Below, one piece after another: positions 50,162 through 58,507 of a stretch of 64,000 nucleotides of DNA (position 1 is its first letter; every line of letters starts with the position of its first letter). The stretch comes from Gammaproteobacteria bacterium (GTDB taxonomy: Bacteria > Pseudomonadota > Gammaproteobacteria > Eutrophobiales > Eutrophobiaceae): assembly GCA_030829985.1 (NCBI GenBank), contig JAURNW010000013.1:1-64000 (forward strand), in the 5' to 3' direction. The translations under genes were made by a program, and so were the position numbers. The notes under the pieces were generated by a model. That model was not told the DNA's origin and made no database searches. It saw only the letters and a list, made by a program, of their open reading frames with translations.

Positions 50162-51022
50162 ATGTCAACCTCCTATCGTCCGGAGATGACATCTGCCGGA
50201 CTTTCACCTACCCAGCTCGTACTCGCCACTGACGAATACCAGAATATACGTGAACTCCATGTCGCAGAAGAACGTGCGTTAACAATCTATATCGATAGCT
50301 ATGAAATCGTCACCTTGATGACTTTAGGTACACAGCCAGAAATGCTCGCGCTAGGTTATTTAAAGAATCAGGGTCTGGTAAAAAATATAAGTGAAATTAA
50401 ATCCATTCAGGTAGATTGGGATGTCAATGCTGTTGCAATCACCACATTTGAAGATCGCAATGACTGGAAAGATAAATTGGGCCCCAGAATTGTTACCACA
50501 GGTTGCGGTCAAGGCACTGTCTTCGGCGATATTATGGAACATCTGGATGCACTTGATATAAAGTCAATCACAATAAAACAATCACGACTTTATGAATTAT
50601 TAAAGAACCTGAATGTTTATAACGATGTTTATAAAAATGCTGGTGCGGTTCATGGTTGTGCACTCTGTCATGATACGGAACCTTTAATCTTTATCGAGGA
50701 TGTGGGGCGACATAATGCTGTTGATGCGATTGCAGGCAAGATGTGGTTGGAAAGTATTTCCGGTAATGACAAAATATTTTATACCACTGGCAGATTAACC
50801 TCAGAGATGGTGATTAAGGTCGCGCAAATGGAAATACCTGTATTACTTTCGCGCTCAGGTATTACTAAAATGGGGTTAAATCTTGCGCGGGACATGAACA
50901 TAACGCTCTTATCCAGAGCCAAGAGCAAACATTTTCTTGTCTATAACGGTATGGAAAATATTGAATATGATGTTGTACTTCCACCGAAACGAGAAGTCGC
51001 AAATATGATGAAAGAAGACTAA
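50162..51022 (+). CDS. fdhD: Formate dehydrogenase accessory sulfurtransferase FdhD
   Basis: The start is the ATG at 50162, six bases after GGAGG, one base past the moaA stop. The 286-residue protein has the FdhD block EDVGRHNAVDAIAGKM and TTGRLTSEMVIKVAQMEIPVLLSRSG. The usual CGVCG pair that carries sulfur reads TGCGQGT here, with only C115. A different CxxC (C166, C169, CALC) lies in the GAVHGCALCHD segment. FdhD sulfurates the molybdenum cofactor of formate dehydrogenase. This points to a molybdenum or tungsten formate dehydrogenase elsewhere in the genome. Confidence 0.85.
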   Translation: MSTSYRPEMTSAGLSPTQLVLATDEYQNIRELHVAEERALTIYIDSYEIVTLMTLGTQPEMLALGYLKNQGLVKNISEIKSIQVDWDVNAVAITTFEDRNDWKDKLGPRIVTTGCGQGTVFGDIMEHLDALDIKSITIKQSRLYELLKNLNVYNDVYKNAGAVHGCALCHDTEPLIFIEDVGRHNAVDAIAGKMWLESISGNDKIFYTTGRLTSEMVIKVAQMEIPVLLSRSGITKMGLNLARDMNITLLSRAKSKHFLVYNGMENIEYDVVLPPKREVANMMKED

Positions 51023-51070
51023 CTTTTCAATCCAGAACATTAGCACCGCTAAATTAACTAATTAAAGATA

Positions 51071-51676
51071 ATGAATATTAACTCAGATGTTACTGGTGTA
51101 ATACTTGCGGGCGGACAAGCCAGACGTATGGGGGGTAAAGATAAAGGACTTATAAGACTTAATGATAAACCCATGATCGAATACATCATCGCGGCCTTCA
51201 AACCACAAACATCAAAACTGCTCATAAATGCAAACCGAAACCATGAAGTCTACTCAAGTTACGGCATCGAAATTATAGCGGACAACCTGTCAGGGTTTTG
51301 TGGTCCGTTGGCTGGAATGGCAAGTGCGTTACAGACAATTAAAACAGAGTATATGGTTACCGCACCGTGTGATTCACCCTTTATACCCGCTGATTTAGTA
51401 CAACGACTAGCCACAGCGATTGAAAATGAATCAGCAGATATAAGTGTTGCACATAATGGAGATCGCATTCAGCCTGTCTTTTGTATGCTTAAAAAATCCC
51501 TTGCTCAATCTTTAAATGGTTATCTTGCCAAAGGCGAGAGAAAAATTGATCGCTGGTTTGAACAACATAATTATGCAGTCGCAGATTTTTCTGATGTGCC
51601 AACAACTTTTGATAATATCAATACACCTGAAGATATTGAAAATGCATTGTCACGGGTAATTGCCAATAATGACTGA
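51071..51676 (+). CDS. mobA: Molybdenum cofactor guanylyltransferase
   Basis: The 201-residue nucleotidyltransferase begins with the GTP-binding motif GVILAGGQARRMGGKDKGL. It also has MVTAPCDSPFIPADLVQRL, the metal-binding CDSPF region, and the RKIDRWFEQ tail. MobA adds GMP to molybdopterin to make the MGD cofactor used by bis-MGD enzymes such as formate dehydrogenases. It overlaps mobB by eight bases. Confidence 0.92.
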   Translation: MNINSDVTGVILAGGQARRMGGKDKGLIRLNDKPMIEYIIAAFKPQTSKLLINANRNHEVYSSYGIEIIADNLSGFCGPLAGMASALQTIKTEYMVTAPCDSPFIPADLVQRLATAIENESADISVAHNGDRIQPVFCMLKKSLAQSLNGYLAKGERKIDRWFEQHNYAVADFSDVPTTFDNINTPEDIENALSRVIANND

Positions 51677-52217
51677 AATTAATTCAAAAATACCGGTATT
51701 GGGCTTTGCGGCTTATAGTGGCACAGGCAAAACAACCTTATTAGTTAAATTAATTCCCTTACTAATTCAGCATGGTATAGAGGTAGGTGTAATTAAACAT
51801 GCACATCATAATTTTGAAATAGACCAACCCGGCAAAGACAGTTATGAGTTAAGAAAATCAGGTGCGAGTCAGATGTTGATCGGCTCAAAAAACCGGTGGG
51901 CCTTGATGGTAGAAAAAGAAGAAGCCGATCCAGCAGTCCGTCTGCAAGAATATATCTCACATCTGGATCAAAATAAACTGGACATCATATTAGTCGAGGG
52001 TTTCAAACCGGAGGTGCTTACCAAGATTGAGTTACATCGTCCTAGCCTGGGTCATCCTTTGTTATGCAAAACGGATGAAGGTGTCATTGCCATTGCCACT
52101 GACGGTGACATTGCAGAAAGTATAGATTTAAAGATACTTGATTTGAATAATTATGAATCGATAGTAAATTACATTATTAATACTTTTGATTTAAAGAAAG
52201 GGAAAGTTACTAATTAG
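51669..52217 (+). CDS. mobB: Molybdopterin-guanine dinucleotide biosynthesis protein B
   Basis: The 182-residue GTPase has the P-loop SGTGKTTLL at the start (VLGFAAYSGTGKTT). KHAHHNFEIDQPGKDSYELRKSGASQMLIGS and ILVEGFKPEVLTKIELHR follow, the MobB family marks. The ATG at 51669 overlaps the mobA stop, and an in-frame TTG at 51660 is a less likely start. MobB assists MobA. It sits 15 bases before moeA. Confidence 0.9.
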   Translation: MTEINSKIPVLGFAAYSGTGKTTLLVKLIPLLIQHGIEVGVIKHAHHNFEIDQPGKDSYELRKSGASQMLIGSKNRWALMVEKEEADPAVRLQEYISHLDQNKLDIILVEGFKPEVLTKIELHRPSLGHPLLCKTDEGVIAIATDGDIAESIDLKILDLNNYESIVNYIINTFDLKKGKVTN

Positions 52218-52232
52218 ATAATGGATGCATGA

Positions 52233-53501
52233 ATGTCAGAAAAAACTATCAATAAAGACATAAGCTGTATGGATGATTTTGATCCAGAGTCAATCTTGCC
52301 AGAAGAAGCATTAACCAGGATTTTTAATGCAATATCGGGATTAACTGAAAAAGAAACAGTACCGATTCGTAATGCATTATCTCGTGTTCTGGCGTCAAAT
52401 ATTAAATCAGAAATAAACGTCCCCTCTGGACGGAATTCTGCTATGGATGGTTATGCAATTAACGCAGAAGACCTACCCTCTGAAGGGATAAACACTTTAC
52501 GTTTAATTGGATCCAGTTTTGCTGGGAGACCTTATACTGGAAAACTCAAGAAAGGTGAATGCATTCGCATAATGACTGGAGCCATAATGCCAGAGGGTTC
52601 CGATACCGTCGTTATCCAGGAAAACGTAAATACGATTGAAAACGAAATTAGTATAGGCATAGACACAAGAGCTGGAGACAATGTTCGGCAGGCCGGTGAA
52701 GACCTTGCCGTTGGTGATCTTGTTTTAGAAAAAGGCATGCGGTTATCTCCCGCGGACATAGGTTTATTAGCCTCTTTGGGTATAGCGACGGTTGATGTAA
52801 TACGGAAACTTAAAGTCGCCTTTTTCTCAACCGGTGATGAGTTACGTTCAGTCGGTGAAGAACTTGAGGTTGGCATGATCTACGACAGCAATCGTTATAC
52901 GCTTTATGGAATGTTGTCACGGCTTGGAGTCGAGATAATTGACATGGGTGTAGTTAAAGATGATCGCGAACTAATGGACATGGCCTTTAAAGAAGCTGCT
53001 GGAAATGTAGATGTTCTTATTACATCAGGTGGTGTATCAGTTGGCGAAGCAGATTATGTTAAAGAAACATTAGTAAAGCATGGCAAAGTTGATTTCTGGA
53101 AGGTTGCAATGAAACCGGGCCGCCCTCTCACATTTGGCAAACTGGATTCAACTTATTTCTTTGGCCTCCCTGGAAACCCCGTCTCAGTAATGGTTACTTT
53201 CTATCAATTTGTACAACCCGCTTTACGTAAGTTAGCCGGTGAAAATGAAACAAGACCCATTATGATGAAAGTTCCTTGTATAAGTAAGTTAAAGAAACGT
53301 CCGGGTCGTGTGGAATATCAGCGTGGAGTTTTGGAGCAAGACGAAACAGGTCGCATGATTGTTAGAAAAACCGGCGCTCAAGGTTCAGGAATTTTACGCT
53401 CAATGGCTGATGCTAATTGTTTTATTGTATTGCCAATAAATAATGACGGTGTGCAACCTGATGATCTGGTGGATGTGCAAGTCTTTCATGGGTTAATTTG
53501 A
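52233..53501 (+). CDS. moeA: Molybdopterin molybdenumtransferase
   Basis: The 422-residue protein has the MoeA pattern. It starts with VPIRNALSRVLASNI, with PSGRNSAMDGYA and RIMTGAIMPEGSDTVVIQE. FSTGDELRSVGEELEVGMIYDSNRYTLYGML and TSGGVSVGEADYVKETL follow. MoeA inserts molybdate into the adenylated molybdopterin made by MogA/MoaB. It ends the plus-strand Moco run, and its last nine bases overlap a small antisense gene. Confidence 0.93.
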   Translation: MSEKTINKDISCMDDFDPESILPEEALTRIFNAISGLTEKETVPIRNALSRVLASNIKSEINVPSGRNSAMDGYAINAEDLPSEGINTLRLIGSSFAGRPYTGKLKKGECIRIMTGAIMPEGSDTVVIQENVNTIENEISIGIDTRAGDNVRQAGEDLAVGDLVLEKGMRLSPADIGLLASLGIATVDVIRKLKVAFFSTGDELRSVGEELEVGMIYDSNRYTLYGMLSRLGVEIIDMGVVKDDRELMDMAFKEAAGNVDVLITSGGVSVGEADYVKETLVKHGKVDFWKVAMKPGRPLTFGKLDSTYFFGLPGNPVSVMVTFYQFVQPALRKLAGENETRPIMMKVPCISKLKKRPGRVEYQRGVLEQDETGRMIVRKTGAQGSGILRSMADANCFIVLPINNDGVQPDDLVDVQVFHGLI

Positions 53502-53744
53502 CCAAATACGTTTTTTAAATTTCTCATAAAATTCATGAGCCGATGCTTTACCATACCGTTTTTCTACAGCTTTCAAAATCTTCTCTGTTTTTAATCCTTT
53601 TGCTTTTAGCTCCTTCAAAATTTGACGCATGGCATTAGTTGACCATTCATTTTCAAGCCCGTCAAAAAGCATCTCAAACAATGTGTCAGACCAAAGTGTC
53701 CTAAGATCTGTCTTTTCTAACACCTCTTCTGTCTTGACGATCAT
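53493..53744 (-). CDS. Small basic protein of unknown function
   Basis: The 83-residue protein is helical and strongly basic (ILKELKAKGLKTEKILKAVEKRYGKASAHEFYEKFKKRIW). The first half carries Trp and acidic residues (LRTLWSDTLFEMLFDGLENEW). It overlaps the end of moeA by nine bases on the opposite strand. No known family is recognised; a nucleic-acid-binding role is only a guess. The ATG at 53744 has no strong ribosome site. Confidence 0.6.
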   Translation of the reverse strand: MIVKTEEVLEKTDLRTLWSDTLFEMLFDGLENEWSTNAMRQILKELKAKGLKTEKILKAVEKRYGKASAHEFYEKFKKRIWSN

Positions 53745-53839
53745 TTTATGTTCATTTTAATAAACCAGAGACTACATTAGCAGACATTATTATTTCAATC
53801 TGGGAAGCAATTCACGTTTATGTAAAATTAGTTTAAAGC

Positions 53840-55051
53840 TTACTTATTTTTAATTTTCATTATCTCATCTACAATCAGACGACTGAACGGCAATGAACAT
53901 GTAAATGCGGGTGAAACTGCATTTAAGACATGAAAGGATTTAGTGTCTCCCTCAAACTTAAAATCCATTTCCAGTTGTTTCGTTTTGGTGTTTATGAGCT
54001 GCGCCCTTAATCCCGGATGTCCCCATTTCTTAAAATCTCCTGGGTTAATGTTTTTCACTAATGTGCCTGCTAATTGCACAAGTTTCTTTTTAGAATATTT
54101 TTGCATTTCCTGGAAAGCGAGATTTCTAAATCCAAAATTATTTGACAGAAACAAACCCGCATCAATGCCAACAATATCAACCAGCTCTTCCAGATTAAAT
54201 TTTTCCCACCCAGTGTAGTTTTCGCGCCAAAATGCAGGAATAGCTGTCGGGCCTATCTTGGTTTTATTTTCTGCTGTGACTGTAAAGTGCACACCGAGAA
54301 AAGGATTTCTTAGATCGGGCACAGGGTAGACATTCGTTTTTAATTTCAAGCCGCTATCATTTGCATATAGATACAAACCCTTAAAAGGTAATATTTTATA
54401 ATTTTTAGAGAAAGCAAAGTCTCGCGCGATTTTGTCCGCATATAAACCTCCGGCATTGATCAAATATCCTGGGGAAAAATTACCTTTCGATGTTATGACG
54501 TTATTCTCTGAATTTTCTATATAAGCAGTGTCTGTCAATATTGCTACACCAGCATCAATAAGCTTTTTTGTAATTGATTCGACAACTTGTTTTGGATTGA
54601 CTGTAGCCGTTGTTGGAGACCAAAGGGCACGTTCATAAGTGAATGCATGAGGCTCTATTTCTGTTGCTTCAGCAGCTGAAAGCATTTCCAGATTAACATT
54701 GTTGATTCTGGCTCGCCGTTCTAGCTCGTCCAGTCCATTCAGTTCTTCTTCATTCCGTGCAACGACCAGTTTTCCACATTGATTAAGTGTCAAATCATTT
54801 TCTAAACAATACTCACGCCAGGCAAAATTTCCATCACGGCATAACTTTGCCTTTAATGAATCTGCTGTGTAATAAAAACCGGCATGTAATACGCCACTAT
54901 TTCGACCACTGGCATGAACACCGGGTCGACTCTCTTTTTCAATTATCATTATTTTTTGATCGGGAAACCTTTTCTTTAATTCAAAAGCAATTGTCAGGCC
55001 GACAATTCCCGCTCCGATAATCAAAAAATCGGGGGATTTATTATTTAACAT
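53840..55051 (-). CDS. lhgO: L-2-hydroxyglutarate oxidase (FAD-dependent)
   Basis: The 403-residue flavoprotein begins with the FAD motif DFLIIGAGIVGLTIAFEL. It has SRPGVHASGRNSGVLHAGFYY and the terminal GHPGLRAQL region of LhgO/YgaF. LhgO oxidises L-2-hydroxyglutarate to 2-oxoglutarate and feeds electrons to the quinone pool. It lies seven bases after moaE on the same strand. Its presence in a molybdopterin operon is unexplained. Confidence 0.9.
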   Translation of the reverse strand: MLNNKSPDFLIIGAGIVGLTIAFELKKRFPDQKIMIIEKESRPGVHASGRNSGVLHAGFYYTADSLKAKLCRDGNFAWREYCLENDLTLNQCGKLVVARNEEELNGLDELERRARINNVNLEMLSAAEATEIEPHAFTYERALWSPTTATVNPKQVVESITKKLIDAGVAILTDTAYIENSENNVITSKGNFSPGYLINAGGLYADKIARDFAFSKNYKILPFKGLYLYANDSGLKLKTNVYPVPDLRNPFLGVHFTVTAENKTKIGPTAIPAFWRENYTGWEKFNLEELVDIVGIDAGLFLSNNFGFRNLAFQEMQKYSKKKLVQLAGTLVKNINPGDFKKWGHPGLRAQLINTKTKQLEMDFKFEGDTKSFHVLNAVSPAFTCSLPFSRLIVDEIMKIKNK

Positions 55052-55058
55052 GTTTTAT

Positions 55059-55496
55059 TCAAATTCCTGGTGTATTCTTCTCAACCCATTTGCTACCCGA
55101 AGTAGTACTCTCTTTCTTCCAAAAAGGTGCGCTAGACTTTAGTTGCTCCATCATAGACCGACAACTTTCAAAAGCTTCTTTTCTATGGGCAGACCAACTC
55201 GCGACAACTACGATATCCTCACCTATCGTTACCTTGCCAATTCTATGCAGTATAAGCACATCAAGTAATCTCCATTTTTCTGTGGCTTCTCTGGCAATGG
55301 CATTAAGATGTTTTTCAGTCATCCCAGGATAATGCTCTAGTGTCATGCTGGTTACTTTTCTATCTTCATTAAAATCTCGCATGGATCCGACAAAGCTAGC
55401 TGTTGCACCATACTCTCCAGAAAAGTTTTGACTTTCCTGATATGAAAGTATCTCTCGATATGCATTAAATGATTCTTTACGAATATCAACCAGCAT
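55059..55496 (-). CDS. moaE: Molybdopterin synthase catalytic subunit
   Basis: The 145-residue protein is MoaE. It has EYGATASFVGSMRDFNEDRKV, LEHYPGMTEKHL, ILHRIGKVTIGEDIVVVASWSAHRKEAFE and the active-site lysines in LKSSAPFWKKE. With MoaD it makes molybdopterin from cPMP. It begins four bases after moaD and is followed by lhgO. The C-terminus (SKWVEKN) is short but typical. Confidence 0.93.
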   Translation of the reverse strand: MLVDIRKESFNAYREILSYQESQNFSGEYGATASFVGSMRDFNEDRKVTSMTLEHYPGMTEKHLNAIAREATEKWRLLDVLILHRIGKVTIGEDIVVVASWSAHRKEAFESCRSMMEQLKSSAPFWKKESTTSGSKWVEKNTPGI

Positions 55497-55499
55497 CGT

Positions 55500-55736
55500 C
55501 TAACCTCCAGTCACAGGGGGGAAAAAAGCAACTTCATCTCCGGCTATTAGCTGCCGCTCGGATTTTACATATTCCATGTTTACCGTCATCATGACATTAT
55601 CGAATTCGATATTTTTACGTCTAATTATTTCCATCCAAAGATCGTGTACCGTGGTATTTTCCTCAATATCTATGGTCACACTAGCCTCACCGATTAATTC
55701 ACGTAGACTGGCAAAGTATTTAATGGAAACCTGCAT
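55500..55736 (-). CDS. moaD: Molybdopterin synthase sulfur carrier subunit
   Basis: The 78-residue ubiquitin-like protein ends in the Gly-Gly tail (FFPPVTGG) that carries the thiocarboxylate sulfur. The start (QVSIKYFASLRELIGEASVTIDI) is typical of MoaD. It works with MoaE, encoded four bases downstream. moaC begins 75 bases away on the opposite strand, so the two share a divergent promoter region. Confidence 0.93.
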   Translation of the reverse strand: MQVSIKYFASLRELIGEASVTIDIEENTTVHDLWMEIIRRKNIEFDNVMMTVNMEYVKSERQLIAGDEVAFFPPVTGG

Positions 55737-55811
55737 TTCTTCAACCTGTTATTTATCTAAATTGCTTATTTGAGTAGTATTAACACATTATATCAAAGAG
55801 ATAAGAATCTT

Positions 55812-56285
55812 ATGTCTAAATTAACCCATTTTAACGATAAAGGTAGCGCGCATATGGTCGATATCGGTCAAAAATCGATAACGCACAGAATTGCTATCGC
55901 TAGCGGTTCTATATCAATGCAGGCGGAAACATTATCATTAATCGAAGCCGGTAGTCATAAGAAGGGCGATGTCCTGGGGATAGCAAGAATCGCCGGCATA
56001 ATGGCAGCGAAAAAAACCAGCGAGTTGATACCGCTTTGTCATCCACTTACTCTGACACATATTAATATTGATTTAAGTATCACTAAAGAAACTGATTCTA
56101 TCTATTGCGAATGCCGAACGGAGACTGAGGGTAAAACAGGCGTTGAAATGGAGGCATTAACCGCTGTCCAGATCACTCTGCTAACAATTTATGATATGTG
56201 TAAAGCGGTGGACAGAGGAATGACCATGTCCGATATTAAATTATTGAAAAAATCTGGTGGTAAATCAGGCGCTTGGGAAAGATAA
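55812..56285 (+). CDS. moaC: Cyclic pyranopterin monophosphate synthase
   Basis: The 157-residue protein is MoaC. It has [50 protein letters not shown] and [28 protein letters not shown], all typical. It completes cPMP formation from the MoaA product. The frame reads upstream to a TTG at 55770, but ATG 55812 is the normal start. It is divergent from moaD and next to a gene of unknown function. Confidence 0.93.
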   Translation: MSKLTHFNDKGSAHMVDIGQKSITHRIAIASGSISMQAETLSLIEAGSHKKGDVLGIARIAGIMAAKKTSELIPLCHPLTLTHINIDLSITKETDSIYCECRTETEGKTGVEMEALTAVQITLLTIYDMCKAVDRGMTMSDIKLLKKSGGKSGAWER

Positions 56286-56479
56286 ATCGATAGATATTTC
56301 GGGAATTATCCTTGCATTATTTCAAGATTCGTAAAAATGTATTTGGATTGGTATTATTCACCATATATCGTAATTATTACGACAAAAATCAAATCCTTGA
56401 GTATACTACGGTCAAATTAATGGCTAGCATAAATAGTCTAACGTCGTTTATACCAGTTAATGTTTGGAGTATTAGAATA

Positions 56480-56767
56480 ATGGGTACATACAAAACCGAT
56501 AGCAGTACTAATAGAAGTCACGGTATTCTGAAATATCCGCGCACTGAAGTTGAATTTATTAAAATATTAGACCACTTTGTAGGTAGAAATATAGTCAAGG
56601 CAGTAGAGCATTTTGGGATTCCAGAACATGAACTGGATCTTGAAAGTGGACATAAAGCCATTAAATTCACTAAATCTGCTATTAGTTTTAACAGTCAATG
56701 TACTTTTACAATCAATAATGTTGGTAATATTACTAATTATGAATTTGTAAGAGGCGAAATAGCATAA
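56480..56767 (+). CDS. Small protein of unknown function downstream of moaC
   Basis: The ATG at 56480 (MGTYKTDSSTNRSHGILKYPRTE) is preceded by GGAG at a ten-base distance. The resulting protein is about 95 residues. The frame is open to 56312, so a longer product starting at ATG 56420 is possible. The sequence is hydrophilic with a likely alpha/beta core (FIKILDHFVGRNIVKAVEHFG) and a beta-rich C-terminal part. No family is recognised. It converges on the PCD gene, and a strong terminator lies between them. Confidence 0.6.
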   Translation: MGTYKTDSSTNRSHGILKYPRTEVEFIKILDHFVGRNIVKAVEHFGIPEHELDLESGHKAIKFTKSAISFNSQCTFTINNVGNITNYEFVRGEIA

Positions 56768-56781
56768 AGTTAGCTATTCAA

Positions 56782-56824
56782 AAATATGATTGATGTCCTC
56801 AGGTGAGGGGCATCAATCATATTT
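56782..56824. terminator. Bidirectional terminator between the 95-aa gene and the PCD gene
   Basis: A 14-base perfect stem (AAATATGATTGATG/CATCAATCATATTT) with an inner 5-base stem (CCTCA/TGAGG) lies between the two convergent genes. It has A-rich and T-rich flanks on both sides. The last 10 or so bases fall inside the end of the PCD coding sequence. Confidence 0.8.
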
Positions 56825-57202
56825 AATATATTTAAATCTTGGATCTTCTGGCGTTCCCTCCAAAGCACTTCCTTCTTCTGATGCTGGTTGCCATTGAATA
56901 ACTTCCTCAATTTTTTTAGCTAACTCAAAATCTTTTTCCGTAATTCCTTTTGCTGCATGATTCATAAGCTTCACAATAACAAAGGCATAAGAAACTGTAA
57001 GGTCTGGATGATGCCAGGCTGATTCTGCCAAATGACCTACTGTGTTAACTACCATTAACGTGGCTTTCCAACCGCTGGTTTTAAACTTACGACGTATCCA
57101 ACCACCTTCTAAATTCCATAATGGTAGTTCTTCTTTTAAACGTGCTTCTACTTCTTCATCCGTGTAAGTTTCGTCTTTTTCTTTTTTACGCCACTGCGCC
57201 AT
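56813..57202 (-). CDS. Pterin-4a-carbinolamine-dehydratase-family protein
   Basis: A 129-residue PCD-fold protein. The active-site pattern is AWHHPDLTV at 62-70 (HHPD 64-67), with H82 in LMNHAAKGITEKDFELAK. A strong GAGGAG ribosome site seven bases ahead of ATG 57202 fixes the start, which lies 17 bases inside the MfnB-like gene. The family dehydrates carbinolamine pterins. Here, in a methanopterin/furan cofactor operon, it more likely acts on a pterin precursor of H4MPT than in aromatic amino-acid hydroxylation, for which no hydroxylase is in the window. Confidence 0.83.
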   Translation of the reverse strand: MAQWRKKEKDETYTDEEVEARLKEELPLWNLEGGWIRRKFKTSGWKATLMVVNTVGHLAESAWHHPDLTVSYAFVIVKLMNHAAKGITEKDFELAKKIEEVIQWQPASEEGSALEGTPEDPRFKYIKYD

Positions 57203-57935
57203 TACTAAACTCCTCTTTTTGATACTCTTTATTATCATAGTTGATATTGTTCTGGTTTGGGATTGGGATTGCATTTCTTATTTTTTTTATCTGGGCTGGA
57301 TCGATTGATTTAACCCGATCATGCCCGGAACAAAGCGCACCACGAAAACCTAAATAATCAGGTTTAATTTTCAACAGATGCTTTATATCCTTATGCCCTA
57401 TAGAACCCGCAAGACCAGTTAACAGGCCAGATGATTTTGCCATTTGTACGAAATTATCCAACACATGATAATCAAGCAAGGTACATAAATTTTTATCTGA
57501 CTTGTCTTTTGTGTCCAGCATGACACCTTTAATATTGCTATCCATTAACACTTCCAATGAACTAAGGTCGGAAATATTTTCTGCAAACAAGACAATAATT
57601 AAATCAATATTTTTTTTTGCCGCATTATTTATCACACTAATAAAATGCTTTGTAGGATATTTATCAAACAAACCTACCTTAACAAAATGTACTCCCGTAT
57701 TAGACATAGCAACAATCTTGTCATATAGAAATTCACTATCAGATTTAATATCACCGACCGTAGCGCTGGTGAGCACCTTGTCGTTTATTGATGCCACAAT
57801 TTCAGAAACGATAGTATTATCAAGCGCGCCTAATGCGCCGTCATGTGGGTTTTTCAAATCAATAATGTCGACTCCCTCATTCAACACGAGACGGGTCTCA
57901 TCGATAGAAGTCACACTGGCCAACATGCCCGTCAT
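57186..57935 (-). CDS. MfnB-like (5-formylfuran-3-yl)methyl phosphate synthase (DUF556)
   Basis: The 249-residue TIM-barrel protein starts MTGMLASVTSIDETRLVLN with the catalytic-lysine strand IIDLKNPHDGALGA (K28). TSATVGDI and VHFVKVGLFD follow. These are the MfnB/DUF556 marks. MfnB joins two triose phosphates to make the furan precursor of methanofuran. Methylotrophic bacteria with H4MPT use a methanofuran analogue. It overlaps the PCD gene by 17 bases and the DUF447 gene by four. Confidence 0.85.
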   Translation of the reverse strand: MTGMLASVTSIDETRLVLNEGVDIIDLKNPHDGALGALDNTIVSEIVASINDKVLTSATVGDIKSDSEFLYDKIVAMSNTGVHFVKVGLFDKYPTKHFISVINNAAKKNIDLIIVLFAENISDLSSLEVLMDSNIKGVMLDTKDKSDKNLCTLLDYHVLDNFVQMAKSSGLLTGLAGSIGHKDIKHLLKIKPDYLGFRGALCSGHDRVKSIDPAQIKKIRNAIPIPNQNNINYDNKEYQKEEFSNGAVA

Positions 57936-58507
57936 ACTGACTTATCCTTTAATGACTCTTTTCTAAATATTTCTATTTTTTCAATTAACCATTTCCATGC
58001 AATTTTTTCATTTTCACCCGCAGTTTTATCAATCGCAATCATCAAATATTCAAGCTCTTGATCAATTTTTTCATTACTAAGCATATGTAATCGACTAACC
58101 AGTATAGCGGCTTCCAGAACCGCAGCTTGCGCACGATTAAAACCTTTAAACGGTCTATGTGTAACTTCATGAACAGGTTTGCAATAAAAACAAGGTCTTA
58201 GGTCATCATCTTCGAATGATTCCAATTGTAGTTCAACATGACTCAGAGCAGCCTGCAAACGAAAATCTTCAATTTTTTCAGCTGCGCTTAGCGGCCAGTC
58301 TTTGCGACCGGTTAGACATCCGGCAAAAATCCTTACATCATCAATACGGTTAATAACGGCAGTATTATTACGTAATATATTATCAAGCGTCGCAGATGGT
58401 TTGAATGGTGCGATAATAATTTCGCCAGCTTCTTCACGTATACCCATTGGGGCTATGTGGGTAGTCCCATCCTTATTAGTGGTTGTTACTATAATTTCCT
58501 GAATCAT
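57932..58507 (-). CDS. DUF447-family protein (flavin-reductase-like fold)
   Basis: The 191-residue protein starts IQEIIVTTTNKDGTTHIAPMGI and continues with IIIAPFKPSATLDNIL. From memory this is the DUF447 pattern, a split-barrel fold related to flavin reductases. The second half is helical with CFYCKPV and RPFKGFNRAQAAVLEAAIL. In methylotrophs and methanogens DUF447 genes sit with H4MPT biosynthesis genes, but their reaction is unknown to me. It overlaps its neighbours by four bases on each side. Confidence 0.78.
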   Translation of the reverse strand: MIQEIIVTTTNKDGTTHIAPMGIREEAGEIIIAPFKPSATLDNILRNNTAVINRIDDVRIFAGCLTGRKDWPLSAAEKIEDFRLQAALSHVELQLESFEDDDLRPCFYCKPVHEVTHRPFKGFNRAQAAVLEAAILVSRLHMLSNEKIDQELEYLMIAIDKTAGENEKIAWKWLIEKIEIFRKESLKDKSV

